Origin: Candidatus Cloacimonadota bacterium
GTDB taxonomy: Bacteria > Cloacimonadota > Cloacimonadia > Cloacimonadales > Cloacimonadaceae
DNA length: 64,000 nt
Direction of reading: 5' to 3'
NCBI GenBank assembly: GCA_023228285.1
Contig: JALOBM010000002.1
Location: forward strand, 13,473 to 77,472
The first letter of the stretch is position 1; the number at the start of each line of letters is the position of its first letter. Made by a program: the position numbers and the translations under genes. This document shows positions 54,269 through 63,225 of this stretch, one piece after another. Under the pieces are notes generated by a model. That model was not told the DNA's origin. It ran no database searches and was given only the letters and a program-made list of their open reading frames with translations.

Positions 54269-55576
54269 TTAACTTTCATCTCTCAGTTTCTTCCACCAGG
54301 CGATACGCTTGGCAATCTCGCGCTCAAAGCCAAATTCCCCCGGTTCATAATACAGTTCTTCATCCATCTTGTCCGGGAAGTACTTCTGATAGCTGTACTT
54401 GTTCTCAAAATCGTGATCATACTGGTAGTCTTTGCCGTAATCAAGTTCCTTCATCAGCTTGGTGGGAGCGTTACGAATATGTAATGGCACCCCATAGTGA
54501 CTGGTCTTGCGCGCATCCGTTGCTGCTTTTTGATAGGCTACATCCAGGGCATTACTCTTGGGTGCGGTCGCCAGATATACTACTGCCTGAGATAGCGCTA
54601 CACTTGCCTCAGGCATTCCGATAAAGAGCAGGGCGTCTTTTGCTGCTAAAGCTTGAGCCAAAGCCTGAGGATCGGCCAAGCCTACATCCTCGCTGGCAAA
54701 ACGGATTATGCGGCGTACTATGTAGCGGGGATCTTCTCCGGCTTCCAACATTCGTGCCAGCCAATACAATGCGGCCTGTGGATCACTACCCCGCATGGAT
54801 TTGTGCAAAGCGGAGATCAGGTTGTAGTGTTCCTCACGATTTTTGTCGTAAAACATGGTCTTTTTTGCCAAAGTTTTGGCTAGAACTTTGATCTGGGGAT
54901 GCGGATTCTCTCTTAACCAATTCTGGATCAACTCCAGGTCATTCAGAGCCCGGCGCGCATCTCCCCCGCTATTGCCCGCCATCCAGCCTAGCACATTATC
55001 GTCCTCCTCCAACTTCAATTCCTGAAAGCCCTTGCGCAAGATCTCTTTGATGTCATCTTCCCCCAGCGCTTCCAGAACAAAAACATGGCAACGCGAAAGC
55101 AGGGCGGGTATCACCTCAAAAGATGGATTTTCCGTAGTAGCCCCGATCAGAATCACCGATCCGCTTTCCACAAAAGGCAGAAATGCATCCTGTTGAGATT
55201 TGTTGAAGCGATGGATTTCATCTATAAAAAGGATGCTTTGCTCTCCGCGGCTGCGATGGGCATAATCCGCATCGCGCATCACTTGTTTCACGTCATTGAT
55301 CCCTGAAAGCACTGCGCTGAAATGGATAAAGCGATGTGGTGCAGACAGCTCGATGATCCTAGCTATGGTGGTCTTTCCGCTACCCGGTGGCCCCCACATG
55401 ATGAAGCTCGAGTACTCATTGCCAGAGATCATCCTGGACAAGAGAGAATCCCCGCTTACCAGCTTTTCCTGACCCCGCAGAGCGTCCAGACTTCGTGGTC
55501 TCAGCTTCTCTGCCAAAGGGACCTTGCGATCCTTCTTTTCTCCTTCATCCAGAAAGTCAAATTGGTCTTTGCTCAA
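54269..55576 (-). CDS. rarA: replication-associated recombination protein RarA (MgsA)
   Basis: A 435-residue AAA+ ATPase of the clamp-loader type acting at stalled replication forks. Walker [10 protein letters not shown] (62-70), Walker [11 protein letters not shown] (D119, E120), sensor 1 [13 protein letters not shown], arginine finger region LLSRCHVF, and the C-terminal tetramerising part with [11 protein letters not shown] and [22 protein letters not shown] start at 55576, directly behind the stop of the diiron gene. Operon LolC/E - diiron - rarA. Confidence 0.95.
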   Translation of the reverse strand: MSKDQFDFLDEGEKKDRKVPLAEKLRPRSLDALRGQEKLVSGDSLLSRMISGNEYSSFIMWGPPGSGKTTIARIIELSAPHRFIHFSAVLSGINDVKQVMRDADYAHRSRGEQSILFIDEIHRFNKSQQDAFLPFVESGSVILIGATTENPSFEVIPALLSRCHVFVLEALGEDDIKEILRKGFQELKLEEDDNVLGWMAGNSGGDARRALNDLELIQNWLRENPHPQIKVLAKTLAKKTMFYDKNREEHYNLISALHKSMRGSDPQAALYWLARMLEAGEDPRYIVRRIIRFASEDVGLADPQALAQALAAKDALLFIGMPEASVALSQAVVYLATAPKSNALDVAYQKAATDARKTSHYGVPLHIRNAPTKLMKELDYGKDYQYDHDFENKYSYQKYFPDKMDEELYYEPGEFGFEREIAKRIAWWKKLRDES

Positions 55577-55579
55577 ATC

Positions 55580-56047
55580 CTAGTATTCCATCAAACCGTT
55601 CAATTCAGACGGATCGAACCATTGCAGGATGCCATGCAGCTTTTCCAATTCGGCAAATAGCAGTTCTTTGTGGTGCAATTCTTCGGCAGCAAACTGCTTC
55701 AGCAGCGCTTTGGTACTCTCGTCCTCACTTTGTTCGGCCAGTTTCAAATAGATGTTTTGCGCCAGTTCTTCGCGTGACATTGCAAACTCCAGCACCTGCT
55801 TAGGATCTTCCAGCTTCACACCCTGAAGTTCCATGTTCAGGTCTTGCATCAGTTGCAGAGGTTTTCCAGGATATTCTCTGGCGTACAGCTCCCGAACCTT
55901 TTGTTCATGAATCTCTTCATACAAAAGTAATTGCGCAAAGAAATCCTTAGTTTCTTTGTGCTTGAAACTCTTTGCCAAAGCCTTATACAAGTTTTGAGAG
56001 CGGATTTCCGCTTCCACAGCAATGCGATAAGCTTCTTTTCTGTGCAT
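55580..56047 (-). CDS. rubrerythrin-family diiron protein, second copy
   Basis: A 155-residue four-helix bundle with E43-x2-H46 (YEEIHEQ) and a second ExxH in AAEELHHKEL, preceded by glutamates in VEAEIRSQNLY and SREELAQNIY. All ligands for two irons are there, with no rubredoxin domain. It resembles the 45.1-kb protein in plan but not closely in sequence. It lies between the lipoprotein export permease and rarA, three bases before the latter, an unexplained setting. Confidence 0.85.
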   Translation of the reverse strand: MHRKEAYRIAVEAEIRSQNLYKALAKSFKHKETKDFFAQLLLYEEIHEQKVRELYAREYPGKPLQLMQDLNMELQGVKLEDPKQVLEFAMSREELAQNIYLKLAEQSEDESTKALLKQFAAEELHHKELLFAELEKLHGILQWFDPSELNGLMEY

Positions 56048-56064
56048 TATAACCTCATTCAGTT

Positions 56065-57312
56065 TTATGCGTTGCGACGGATTAGTTCCACCGCGTTGAT
56101 TTTACTTAAGCGGGATAAAGGCAGCAAGATACTTAACCAGGTAAGCAGATAAGACACCGCTATCACCAAAAGATAATCGCTTATCTGGATTTGGACAGGC
56201 AAAACAATCGCTTGATCCAATTTCACCAGAGCAGTCCGATCCTGGATGATCAAGAGCACGCTGCTGAGGATCAGCCCGATAATAATGCCAAGTGTGCAGA
56301 GCATAAACGCCTGCCGCAAAAAGAGCTGCCTTAGTTCTTTGTCCTTGTAACCCAAAGCTTTCAGCAGACCCAGCTCGCTCTTTTTGAAACTGATTGTCTT
56401 CAGCAGAGAACCGGTTAAGTTGAAACTGGCTATAATAAACATAAAAAGTAAGATGATAAACATCAGATACTTCTCAAAGCGGATAGCACCATATAAAGAA
56501 GCGTCAAAACTGCTCCAATCCTCAAGCTTATAATCCGGAAACAGCGGCTGCAACTTCTTCAGATGCATACGGCTGCGGGTGGGATCATCGCTGCGGATTT
56601 CTATGTAATCCACTTCGTCTGCATAAGCATTAAATCCTTGCGCAATCGCCCGTGGGACAAAACAATAGCTCTGATCATATTCCGGCATTCCAGCGCTGAA
56701 GATAGCCATCACCTCCACCACTTCTACCTTCGGCAATAGTCCAAAGGGAGTAGGGATATTGAAGATGGGAGAGATAATCTGTAGTTCATCACCCAGATAT
56801 AGGCCCAATTCACCTGCCAATCCAGAACCGATGGCTATTCCCCGCTCCATGAATTCCGCTGAATCAAGACTTCCTGCCACAATACCGTGTAACGCAGTTC
56901 CGGATGCCTGATGCTGAAGAACCGGGCTAAGTTTCCGCTGCTTCTGAGCGTCGATACCAAAAACCAGGGCCGGAGCCATCTGATCTCCGTTCTTCAATAG
57001 CAATTCGCAGCGAACCACGCCCGCAGCATGATAACCTGCTACAGAAATGCGTTCTTCAAGTTGCTCATATCCCGCAATCGACTTCCCATCAGGTGCCGAA
57101 AGCCGCATTTCGGATAGGGTGCCGATGATGCGCTCCCGAATGTCTGCTCGAAAACCATTCATCACCGAACTCACGGTTATCAGCGCCATCACTCCCAGAG
57201 CGATACCACATAAAGTAAGAATGTGGCTGCGACTCACACCCAGGCGGCTTCTTCCACCCAGATATTTGCGTGCTAAAAAGGTGATGCTGGCATTACGAAT
57301 AGGTTTCTTCAT
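56065..57312 (-). CDS. lipoprotein-releasing system permease (LolC/LolE, FtsX family)
   Basis: A 415-residue inner-membrane protein: helix near 27-50 (SHILTLCGIALGVMALITVSSVMNGF), a periplasmic domain of about 220 residues, and three C-terminal helices of the FtsX domain (LMFIILLFMFIIASFNLTGSLLKTISFKKSELGLLKALGYKD). Starts with FLARKYLGG, as in LolC/E. It extracts mature lipoproteins for transfer to the outer membrane, in line with lnt and the several lipoproteins. The ATPase LolD is not near. Confidence 0.9.
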   Translation of the reverse strand: MKKPIRNASITFLARKYLGGRSRLGVSRSHILTLCGIALGVMALITVSSVMNGFRADIRERIIGTLSEMRLSAPDGKSIAGYEQLEERISVAGYHAAGVVRCELLLKNGDQMAPALVFGIDAQKQRKLSPVLQHQASGTALHGIVAGSLDSAEFMERGIAIGSGLAGELGLYLGDELQIISPIFNIPTPFGLLPKVEVVEVMAIFSAGMPEYDQSYCFVPRAIAQGFNAYADEVDYIEIRSDDPTRSRMHLKKLQPLFPDYKLEDWSSFDASLYGAIRFEKYLMFIILLFMFIIASFNLTGSLLKTISFKKSELGLLKALGYKDKELRQLFLRQAFMLCTLGIIIGLILSSVLLIIQDRTALVKLDQAIVLPVQIQISDYLLVIAVSYLLTWLSILLPLSRLSKINAVELIRRNA

Positions 57313-57497
57313 ATCTGCAGATTTTTATAGACTGGATAAACCGTCAAGATACTTTTTGCATGGCTCGTCTGGATATATCTCAGGCGCATCGTCCTCGACA
57401 GATTTTTGCCCATCTGTAGTGCGAGCATCCCTGCCAAGCTCAATTATCGCAAGCTAAGCTGCCATCCTGGTGAACAGGCCATCCTGGGGTGTCATTA

Positions 57498-57563
57498 AAC
57501 GCCAGGATGCCGTTTCCACACTACAGGGGGGAAACAAAATGGCAAGATGCCGTTTCCACACTA
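57498..57563 (+). repeat. repeat B hairpins, copies 2 and 3 in tandem
   Basis: Two copies of GATGCCGTTTCCACACTA at 57498-57523 and 57536-57563, 40 bases apart, the first preceded by AACGCCAG and the second by AAATGGCAA. The unit matches 21592-21619. Each can form a short stem with loop AGA or equivalent. Confidence 0.65.
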
Positions 57564-57603
57564 GTACCGCCTCTTGCGGGGCTATTCATCCTCCATACAT
57601 TAA

Positions 57604-57683
57604 GCTGTATTGAAGCAGATATCATCGGGTTATCATCGAGTGACCACTGCTTGATAACAGCTTGATATTTGCTTCGACACGGC
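57604..57683 (+). repeat. 80-bp palindromic element A, copy 4
   Basis: Arms GCTGTATTGAAGCAGATATC and GATATTTGCTTCGACACGGC pair over most of their length, with G-T pairs at three of four differing sites. The centre is GGTTATCATCGAGTGACCAC. The left flank GCTATTC-TCCTCC is also shared with the 21.7-kb copy. It ends 88 bases before fhs. Confidence 0.75.
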
Positions 57684-57771
57684 TTCAGCAACAGGCAGTC
57701 CCTGTAGTTTGCATTATCTACTGAAGCACTTAGATTGTATATAGTAATAAATAATCCACTGGGAGGCTCCC

Positions 57772-59442
57772 ATGTTATCTGATCTAGAAATAGGACACCT
57801 TACCAAACTGAAGCCCATCGACGAGATTGCGGCCAAAATTGGGCTCAGCCCCCAAGATCTCGATCACTATGGTGATTATAAAGCAAAGCTACGCTATTCC
57901 GCCTTATTTGCAGCCGAGAACAATCCCATGGGAAAACTCATACTGGTTTCCGCCATCACTCCCACACCTGCCGGAGAGGGGAAAACCACAGTTTCCATAG
58001 GTCTTTCGCAAGCTCTCAATCGCATCGGGAAAAAATCAATTGTAGCTATTCGCGAACCTTCCCTGGGTCCAGTATTCGGCATGAAGGGCGGTGCAGCGGG
58101 TGGAGGATGGTCTCAGGTGTTGCCGATGGAGGACATCAACCTTCATTTTACCGGTGATTTTCATGCCATCACTGCCGCAAACAACACTCTGGCAGCTTTG
58201 GTGGACAACCACATCTACTTCAAAAACGAATTGCAACTGGATCCGCGTCGCATCACCTGGAAGCGTGTAGTGGACGTGAATGACCGCATGCTGCGTAAAA
58301 TAGTAATCGGTTTGGGTGGCAGCAAACAAGGTTTTCCGCGGGAGGATGGTTTTGACATCACTCCTGCCAGCGAGATCATGGCGATACTGTGCCTATCGAA
58401 CAACCTGGATGAGTTAAGGGAACGCATCGGCAATATCACCGTGGGATATTCATTCTCCGGAGAACCGGTAAAGGTGCATCAATTGGGCTTTGAGGGTGCG
58501 ATAGCCGCGCTTTTGAAAGATGCTTTGAAGCCAAATCTGGTGCAAACCACGGAAAACACTCCCGCCTTTGTGCATGGCGGTCCTTTTGCCAATATAGCTC
58601 AGGGCGCAAACAGTATTCTGGCCACCAAGACAGCCATGCGCTTGAGCGATTATGTGGTAACTGAAGCCGGTTTTGGATTTGATCTGGGTGCGGAAAAGTT
58701 CTTTGACCTGGTGTGCAAGTACGGTGGATTCTGCACAAACGCAGTGGTATTGGTTGCCACCGTGCGTGCGTTGAAGATACATGGCGGAATGAAAGTAAAA
58801 GAGCTGAATGAACCCAATCCCAAGGCGGTCTCGGATGGGTTGGTAAACTTGGCGAAACATATGGAAAACATCACCAAATTCGGTATGAAGTCGATTGTCG
58901 CCATCAACCGTTTCTCCACCGACACCGATGAAGAATTGCAGATCGTTAAGGATTTTGTGCTAAAATCGGGTTCTGATGCCAGCGTGGTAGACTATTTTAC
59001 CAAAGGCAGCGAAGGCGGCATCGAACTGGCGGAAAAGGTTGTGGATATTGTAGATAAAGACGTGTGCAAGTATCATGGCCTATACGAATGGGACAGCCCT
59101 GTGGAGGATAAAATCTTCACAATCGCCAAAGAGATCTACGGAGCCGAAAAAGTTGATTATAGCACTGAAGCAAAGAATGACCTGAAAAGGATAAATAAAC
59201 ACGGTTTTGATAAATTGCCCATCTGCATCGCCAAGACCCAGAAATCCTTGTCGGACAATCCTGATCTGATCGGACGTCCCAAAGACTTTCTGGTTACTGT
59301 GCGCGAGATCATAGTGGCAAGCGGAGCAGGATTCTTGATACCCATCACCGGTGAGATCATGCGCATGCCGGGACTGCCCAAAGATCCCAGCGCAAACACC
59401 ATCAACGTAGAACACGACGGCAATATCATCGGTTTGTTTTAG
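57772..59442 (+). CDS. fhs: formate-tetrahydrofolate ligase
   Basis: A 556-residue cytoplasmic enzyme making 10-formyl-tetrahydrofolate from formate, ATP and THF, or running backwards to make ATP. The P-loop is TPTPAGEGKTT (64-74), and blocks REPSLGPVFGMKGGAAGGG, NLHFTGDFHAITAANN and VVTEAGFGFDLGAEKF are invariant in the family. Standard length. Ribosome site GGGAGG is close to the ATG. Single-gene unit ended by a terminator; it feeds folate-dependent steps such as TrmFO and glycine or formate metabolism. Confidence 0.97.
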   Translation: MLSDLEIGHLTKLKPIDEIAAKIGLSPQDLDHYGDYKAKLRYSALFAAENNPMGKLILVSAITPTPAGEGKTTVSIGLSQALNRIGKKSIVAIREPSLGPVFGMKGGAAGGGWSQVLPMEDINLHFTGDFHAITAANNTLAALVDNHIYFKNELQLDPRRITWKRVVDVNDRMLRKIVIGLGGSKQGFPREDGFDITPASEIMAILCLSNNLDELRERIGNITVGYSFSGEPVKVHQLGFEGAIAALLKDALKPNLVQTTENTPAFVHGGPFANIAQGANSILATKTAMRLSDYVVTEAGFGFDLGAEKFFDLVCKYGGFCTNAVVLVATVRALKIHGGMKVKELNEPNPKAVSDGLVNLAKHMENITKFGMKSIVAINRFSTDTDEELQIVKDFVLKSGSDASVVDYFTKGSEGGIELAEKVVDIVDKDVCKYHGLYEWDSPVEDKIFTIAKEIYGAEKVDYSTEAKNDLKRINKHGFDKLPICIAKTQKSLSDNPDLIGRPKDFLVTVREIIVASGAGFLIPITGEIMRMPGLPKDPSANTINVEHDGNIIGLF

Positions 59443-59464
59443 ATACCATCAACATACTTTGTTG

Positions 59465-59493
59465 AGGCGGGATTTTCGGGATCCCGCCTTTTT
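59465..59493 (+). terminator. terminator of fhs
   Basis: AGGCGGGAT (59465-59473), seven-base loop, ATCCCGCCT (59481-59489) followed by TTTTT. A strong rho-independent terminator. Confidence 0.9.
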
Positions 59494-59629
59494 GTGTACT
59501 ACAAAAAATGTCCCAGTGTTGTCCACTATATAGATATTGAAAGCACAAATCCCGATTTGCTTTTTTCTTGACCAAAAACAGGGTCTTAAAAAGCTCGTAA
59601 ACAGGAAAATATCACTATTTGGAGTGTAA

Positions 59630-61186
59630 ATGCTAGAACTCAAGTTAGATTCCGGTTTGGTTTCCCGTGCCCGCACTGCTGCGGCAAGGATAACGGGAAG
59701 CTTCAGCCGACTCTTTGACACTCATAGCTCTGTAACCATAGAGCGCACAGTGCTGCGTCTTTTGGGTATTGACGGCGCTACTGAAGACGACAAGCCTCTG
59801 CCCAATGTGGTAGTGGACGCCTTACAAAACGCCGGAGCGTTAAATAAGGGGGCGGCCATTTGGATAGCCAATGCCATGCATCATAAAGCAATCAGCGCTC
59901 AGCGGGCAGCAGAATTCGTGGCATCCGGGGAGCTCGACCTTGTCGGATTGCCCATGGCTCCAGCGAAAGACTTGTATCCCATTTTGGAGGATCTATCCTC
60001 AAAGATGCTGCATCATATCGCTTCGCAAAGGCAAGCCAGAGAAGGCTTCTTTGCCAAATATGGCCCCCGCCGCGTTCCTGCCATCTACGTGATCGTGGCC
60101 ACCGGTAATATCTACGAGGATGTAACTCAAGCCAAAGCCGCTGCTCGTGAAGGTGCGGACATCATCGCCGTGATCCGCTCGACTGCGCAGTCGCTCCTGG
60201 ACTATGTGCCTTATGGCGCCACTACAGTTGGTTTCGGCGGTACTTATGCCACTCAGGAGAACTTCCGCATCATGCGTAAGGCCTTGGATGAAGTATCTGA
60301 AGAACTGGGGCGCTATATAAGCTTGACCAACTACGCTTCCGGATTGTGTATGCCGGAAATTGCTGCCATGGGCGCCATCGAAAGGCTGGATCTAATGCTG
60401 AACGACGCCATGTACGGCATCCTCTTCCGTGATATCAATCCCAAACGCACTTTGCTGGATCAGTATTTTGCCCGCATGATCAATGCTTTTGCCGGCATCG
60501 AGATTCAAACTGGAGAAGACAACTATCTCACTACTTCCGACGCTGTGGAGAAAGCCTATACCGTTACTGCCTCTCAGCTTTTGAATGAAAGCTTTGCCTT
60601 GCTAAGCGGAGTTAAGCCGGAAAAGATGGGTTTGGGCCATGCCCACGAAATCGATCCGGAATTTGAGAACAGCTTTAGCTACGAGCTCGCGCATGCCATG
60701 CTAACTCGCGAACTATTCCCCAAAGCTCCTGTGAAATATATGCCGCCCACAAAGTTTGCCAGCGGCAACATCTTCAAGACCCATCTGATGGATGCCATGT
60801 TCAATTTCATTGGACAGCTTACGGGTCAGGGCGTGCAGCTTTTGGGCATGATGACCGAAGCCATCCACACTCCCCATCTGGTGGATCGCTCTCTGGCCAT
60901 CGAAAACGCTCAATATCTCTTTAAAGCAGTAAAAGACTTGGGGCAACACATCCAATTGAGTCCGGATAGTTTTATAATAGAGCGTGCCAATCTGGTACTA
61001 AGACAGGCAACGGAATTCCTGGAAAAAGTGGCGGATGAAGGCCTCTTCAATGCCATGGCAGCAGGAGATTTTGCCGAAATCAAACGCCCCGAAAACGGCG
61101 GTAAAGGCCTGGATGGAGTGTTTGAACGCCACGAGGAATACTATAATCCCTTTATGGACAAAATGAAGAAGGAGCTGGGACTATGA
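59630..61186 (+). CDS. kamD: lysine 5,6-aminomutase alpha subunit
   Basis: A 518-residue subunit of the adenosylcobalamin- and PLP-dependent enzyme that moves the terminal amino group of beta-lysine, giving 3,5-diaminohexanoate. The sequence matches KamD across its length, including SRLFDTHSSVTIERTVLRLLGIDG near the start, AIYVIVATGNIYEDVTQAKAAAREGADIIAVIRSTAQSLLDYVPYG and SLTNYASGLCMPEIAAMGAIERLD. GGAG six bases before the ATG. Four-base overlap with kamE. No cobalamin riboswitch was seen in the 136 bases upstream. Confidence 0.95.
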   Translation: MLELKLDSGLVSRARTAAARITGSFSRLFDTHSSVTIERTVLRLLGIDGATEDDKPLPNVVVDALQNAGALNKGAAIWIANAMHHKAISAQRAAEFVASGELDLVGLPMAPAKDLYPILEDLSSKMLHHIASQRQAREGFFAKYGPRRVPAIYVIVATGNIYEDVTQAKAAAREGADIIAVIRSTAQSLLDYVPYGATTVGFGGTYATQENFRIMRKALDEVSEELGRYISLTNYASGLCMPEIAAMGAIERLDLMLNDAMYGILFRDINPKRTLLDQYFARMINAFAGIEIQTGEDNYLTTSDAVEKAYTVTASQLLNESFALLSGVKPEKMGLGHAHEIDPEFENSFSYELAHAMLTRELFPKAPVKYMPPTKFASGNIFKTHLMDAMFNFIGQLTGQGVQLLGMMTEAIHTPHLVDRSLAIENAQYLFKAVKDLGQHIQLSPDSFIIERANLVLRQATEFLEKVADEGLFNAMAAGDFAEIKRPENGGKGLDGVFERHEEYYNPFMDKMKKELGL

Positions 61187-61917
61187 CACACATCGTGAAA
61201 CCCTATGGCGACACACTTAACGACGGCAAGATCCAGCTATCCTTTGCCTTGCCGGTGAAAAACGACGTAAGCGGCAAGGAAGCAGCACGTATATTGATCT
61301 TATCCATGGGCTTTGATGAAGCTGAAATAACCAGTATGCGGGATCTCGGTGAAGGTTTTACTCATTTCATCGCCTATGCCGCAACATCCGTGGGAGTGGA
61401 CACATCCAAGATCAAAGTGAAAGTGGTGGAAACTCCTGTGATGGATATGGATGCCACCGATCAATACGTGGCAGAGCATCTGGGCAGAACCATCACCGTG
61501 GTAGGAGCATGCATCGAAAGCGACGCCCATACCGTGGGCATCGACGCAATAATGAACATGAAGGGCTACAACCATCGCTTCGGTTTGGAGCGTTATCAGT
61601 GCTTCAACGCTGTAAATATGGGCGCTCAGGTACCATCAGAATTGCTCCTGGCAAAAGCACGTGAGCTAAATGCGGATGCCATCCTGGTTTCACAGGTCGT
61701 TACTCAGAAAAACATCCACATCAAAAACCTGACCCGCCTGATCGAATTGGCGGAAGCTGAAGGGCTGCGCGACAAGATTCTTTTCATTTGCGGAGGTCCG
61801 CGGATATCTCACGAATTGGCAATTGAACTGGGCTATGATGCCGGTTTTGGCACTGGGAGCTATGCCACGGACGTCGCTTCCTACATCGCCATCACACTCA
61901 GTAATAAGCAGGCCTGA
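61183..61917 (+). CDS. kamE: lysine 5,6-aminomutase beta subunit (cobalamin-binding)
   Basis: A 244-residue subunit with the B12 motif D114-A-H116-T-V-G118, in which the histidine binds cobalt base-off, and the lysine K127 in NMKGYNHRFGLER which by comparison with the clostridial enzyme binds PLP. The remaining Rossmann fold shows DAILVSQVVTQKNIH and FICGGPRISHELA. It is coupled to kamD by a four-base overlap and to rseP by one base. Confidence 0.95.
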   Translation: MTHIVKPYGDTLNDGKIQLSFALPVKNDVSGKEAARILILSMGFDEAEITSMRDLGEGFTHFIAYAATSVGVDTSKIKVKVVETPVMDMDATDQYVAEHLGRTITVVGACIESDAHTVGIDAIMNMKGYNHRFGLERYQCFNAVNMGAQVPSELLLAKARELNADAILVSQVVTQKNIHIKNLTRLIELAEAEGLRDKILFICGGPRISHELAIELGYDAGFGTGSYATDVASYIAITLSNKQA

Positions 61918-63224
61918 TGCTGTCGCTCTTGTTGATGCTGGTCGCCCTGGGACTGATGATCACCATTCACGAAATGGGACACTTTTTGGTGGCCAGGGCA
62001 TTCGGAGTGGGCATTGAGAAGTTCTCCATAGGTTTTGGAGCACCCATCACGCAGTTCCGGAGGAACGGCACCGATTACCGCATTGGCTGGATTCCTCTGG
62101 GGGGCTATGTGAAGATGAGAGGCGACAGCAGCGATCAGGAGGAAGAAACTGACGCAAACGTGCCCGAGCATGAACGCTTTGACGGTAAGATATGGTGGCA
62201 GCGGGCATTGATAGTATTTGCCGGTCCCTTTGCCAATCTGATATTGGGTATGTTACTCTTTATGCTGGCATTCAGCTTTCCCCAAAAGCTGGAAGACCTT
62301 TCTCCAGTGATTTCTTCTGCAGATGGAGTGTGGGCACAGCATTTTGTTCCCGGCGATTCACTAGTGGCTGTGAACGACAAGCCGGTGGGGGGATTCAACC
62401 GCTTCCTGCTGGAATTTGCCTCTGCCGAAAAGCCCACCATCACCTATCACAGAGATAATAAGGAACTGCAACTAACTGTAGCCAACGCCGATAAGGATTC
62501 TCTGATGCGCAGCTTGATCCCCAGGGTAACTACGGTAGTCGGCGAGGTATTTTCCGGGCTTCCCGCCTGGCGCGCCGGGCTGAAACCTATGGACAAGATC
62601 CTGATGGTGGATAGCGTAGCCGTAACAGATTGGTATGAAATGCGAAAGCTGATTGTGAACTCCCCCAATAACGAGGTGATCTTGCGGATTGCCAGAGGAG
62701 AAGAGGAGTTTGAGCGCAGAATCAAACCGGAAGAAAACGTCGCAGTGGGTCAAGAACGGATGATCGGCATCAGCCAATACATGCCCATCAGCGAAAGTCT
62801 GCGTCACAACCCGGTGGAAGCCATCAGGCTGGGTGCTGCATCCAGCGTGAATTTCGTATTGATGAATTATCAGGCACTATTCAATCTGGTAAAACAACCC
62901 TCGCAATTGAAATCCAGTGTGGGCGGTCCTGTGATGATGGCATCGATGAGCTCGGAGATGGGCAGACGCGGCGCAGGCAGCCTGATCCTTTTCTTTGGTT
63001 CCATCAGTTTAATCCTGATGGTGATGAACCTGTTGCCCATCCCCATTCTGGATGGCGGACACATCCTTTTTGCCTTTATAGAGGGCATAGTGGGCAAGCC
63101 TCTGCCTTTAAAAGTACAATCCTTTCTGCAACGCATCGGTTTTGCCATCCTGATCACTCTGATGATCTATGCGTTCTACTCCGATATTTCGAAGCTCTTC
63201 CTGCGCTTCATATACACGAGGTAG
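61917..63224 (+). CDS. rseP: RseP site-2 zinc protease (M50)
   Basis: A 435-residue inner-membrane protease with HEMGH at residues 18-22, a PDZ domain in the middle ([20 protein letters not shown]; second [25 protein letters not shown]) and the C-terminal [15 protein letters not shown] carrying the third zinc ligand. Four membrane helices. It cleaves membrane-bound anti-sigma factors or signal peptide remnants. Its ATG overlaps the kamE stop (TGATG), linking a general envelope protease to lysine fermentation only by position. Confidence 0.95.
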   Translation: MLSLLLMLVALGLMITIHEMGHFLVARAFGVGIEKFSIGFGAPITQFRRNGTDYRIGWIPLGGYVKMRGDSSDQEEETDANVPEHERFDGKIWWQRALIVFAGPFANLILGMLLFMLAFSFPQKLEDLSPVISSADGVWAQHFVPGDSLVAVNDKPVGGFNRFLLEFASAEKPTITYHRDNKELQLTVANADKDSLMRSLIPRVTTVVGEVFSGLPAWRAGLKPMDKILMVDSVAVTDWYEMRKLIVNSPNNEVILRIARGEEEFERRIKPEENVAVGQERMIGISQYMPISESLRHNPVEAIRLGAASSVNFVLMNYQALFNLVKQPSQLKSSVGGPVMMASMSSEMGRRGAGSLILFFGSISLILMVMNLLPIPILDGGHILFAFIEGIVGKPLPLKVQSFLQRIGFAILITLMIYAFYSDISKLFLRFIYTR

Positions 63225-63225
63225 A

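Larger units (their letters stand above)
57313..57771. other. 459-bp divergent gap with repeats B and A
   Basis: Contains three CATCCTGG-type segments (57477-57508, two direct and one inverted), two tandem copies of repeat B (57498-57523 and 57536-57563), and palindrome A (57604-57683). The fhs start follows, with ribosome site GGGAGG. No gene was found. Confidence 0.6.

Noticed and set aside
57477-57563. CRISPR-like array at the tandem repeat B
   Set aside because: Only two units with a 40-base period and no cas gene; better explained as part of the dispersed repeat.
57762-57774. GGGAGGCTCCC as a hairpin hiding the fhs ribosome site
   Set aside because: The stem would leave a loop of one to three bases; too small to be convincing.
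59494-59629. Cobalamin riboswitch before kamD
   Set aside because: No B12-box-like sequence and too little space.
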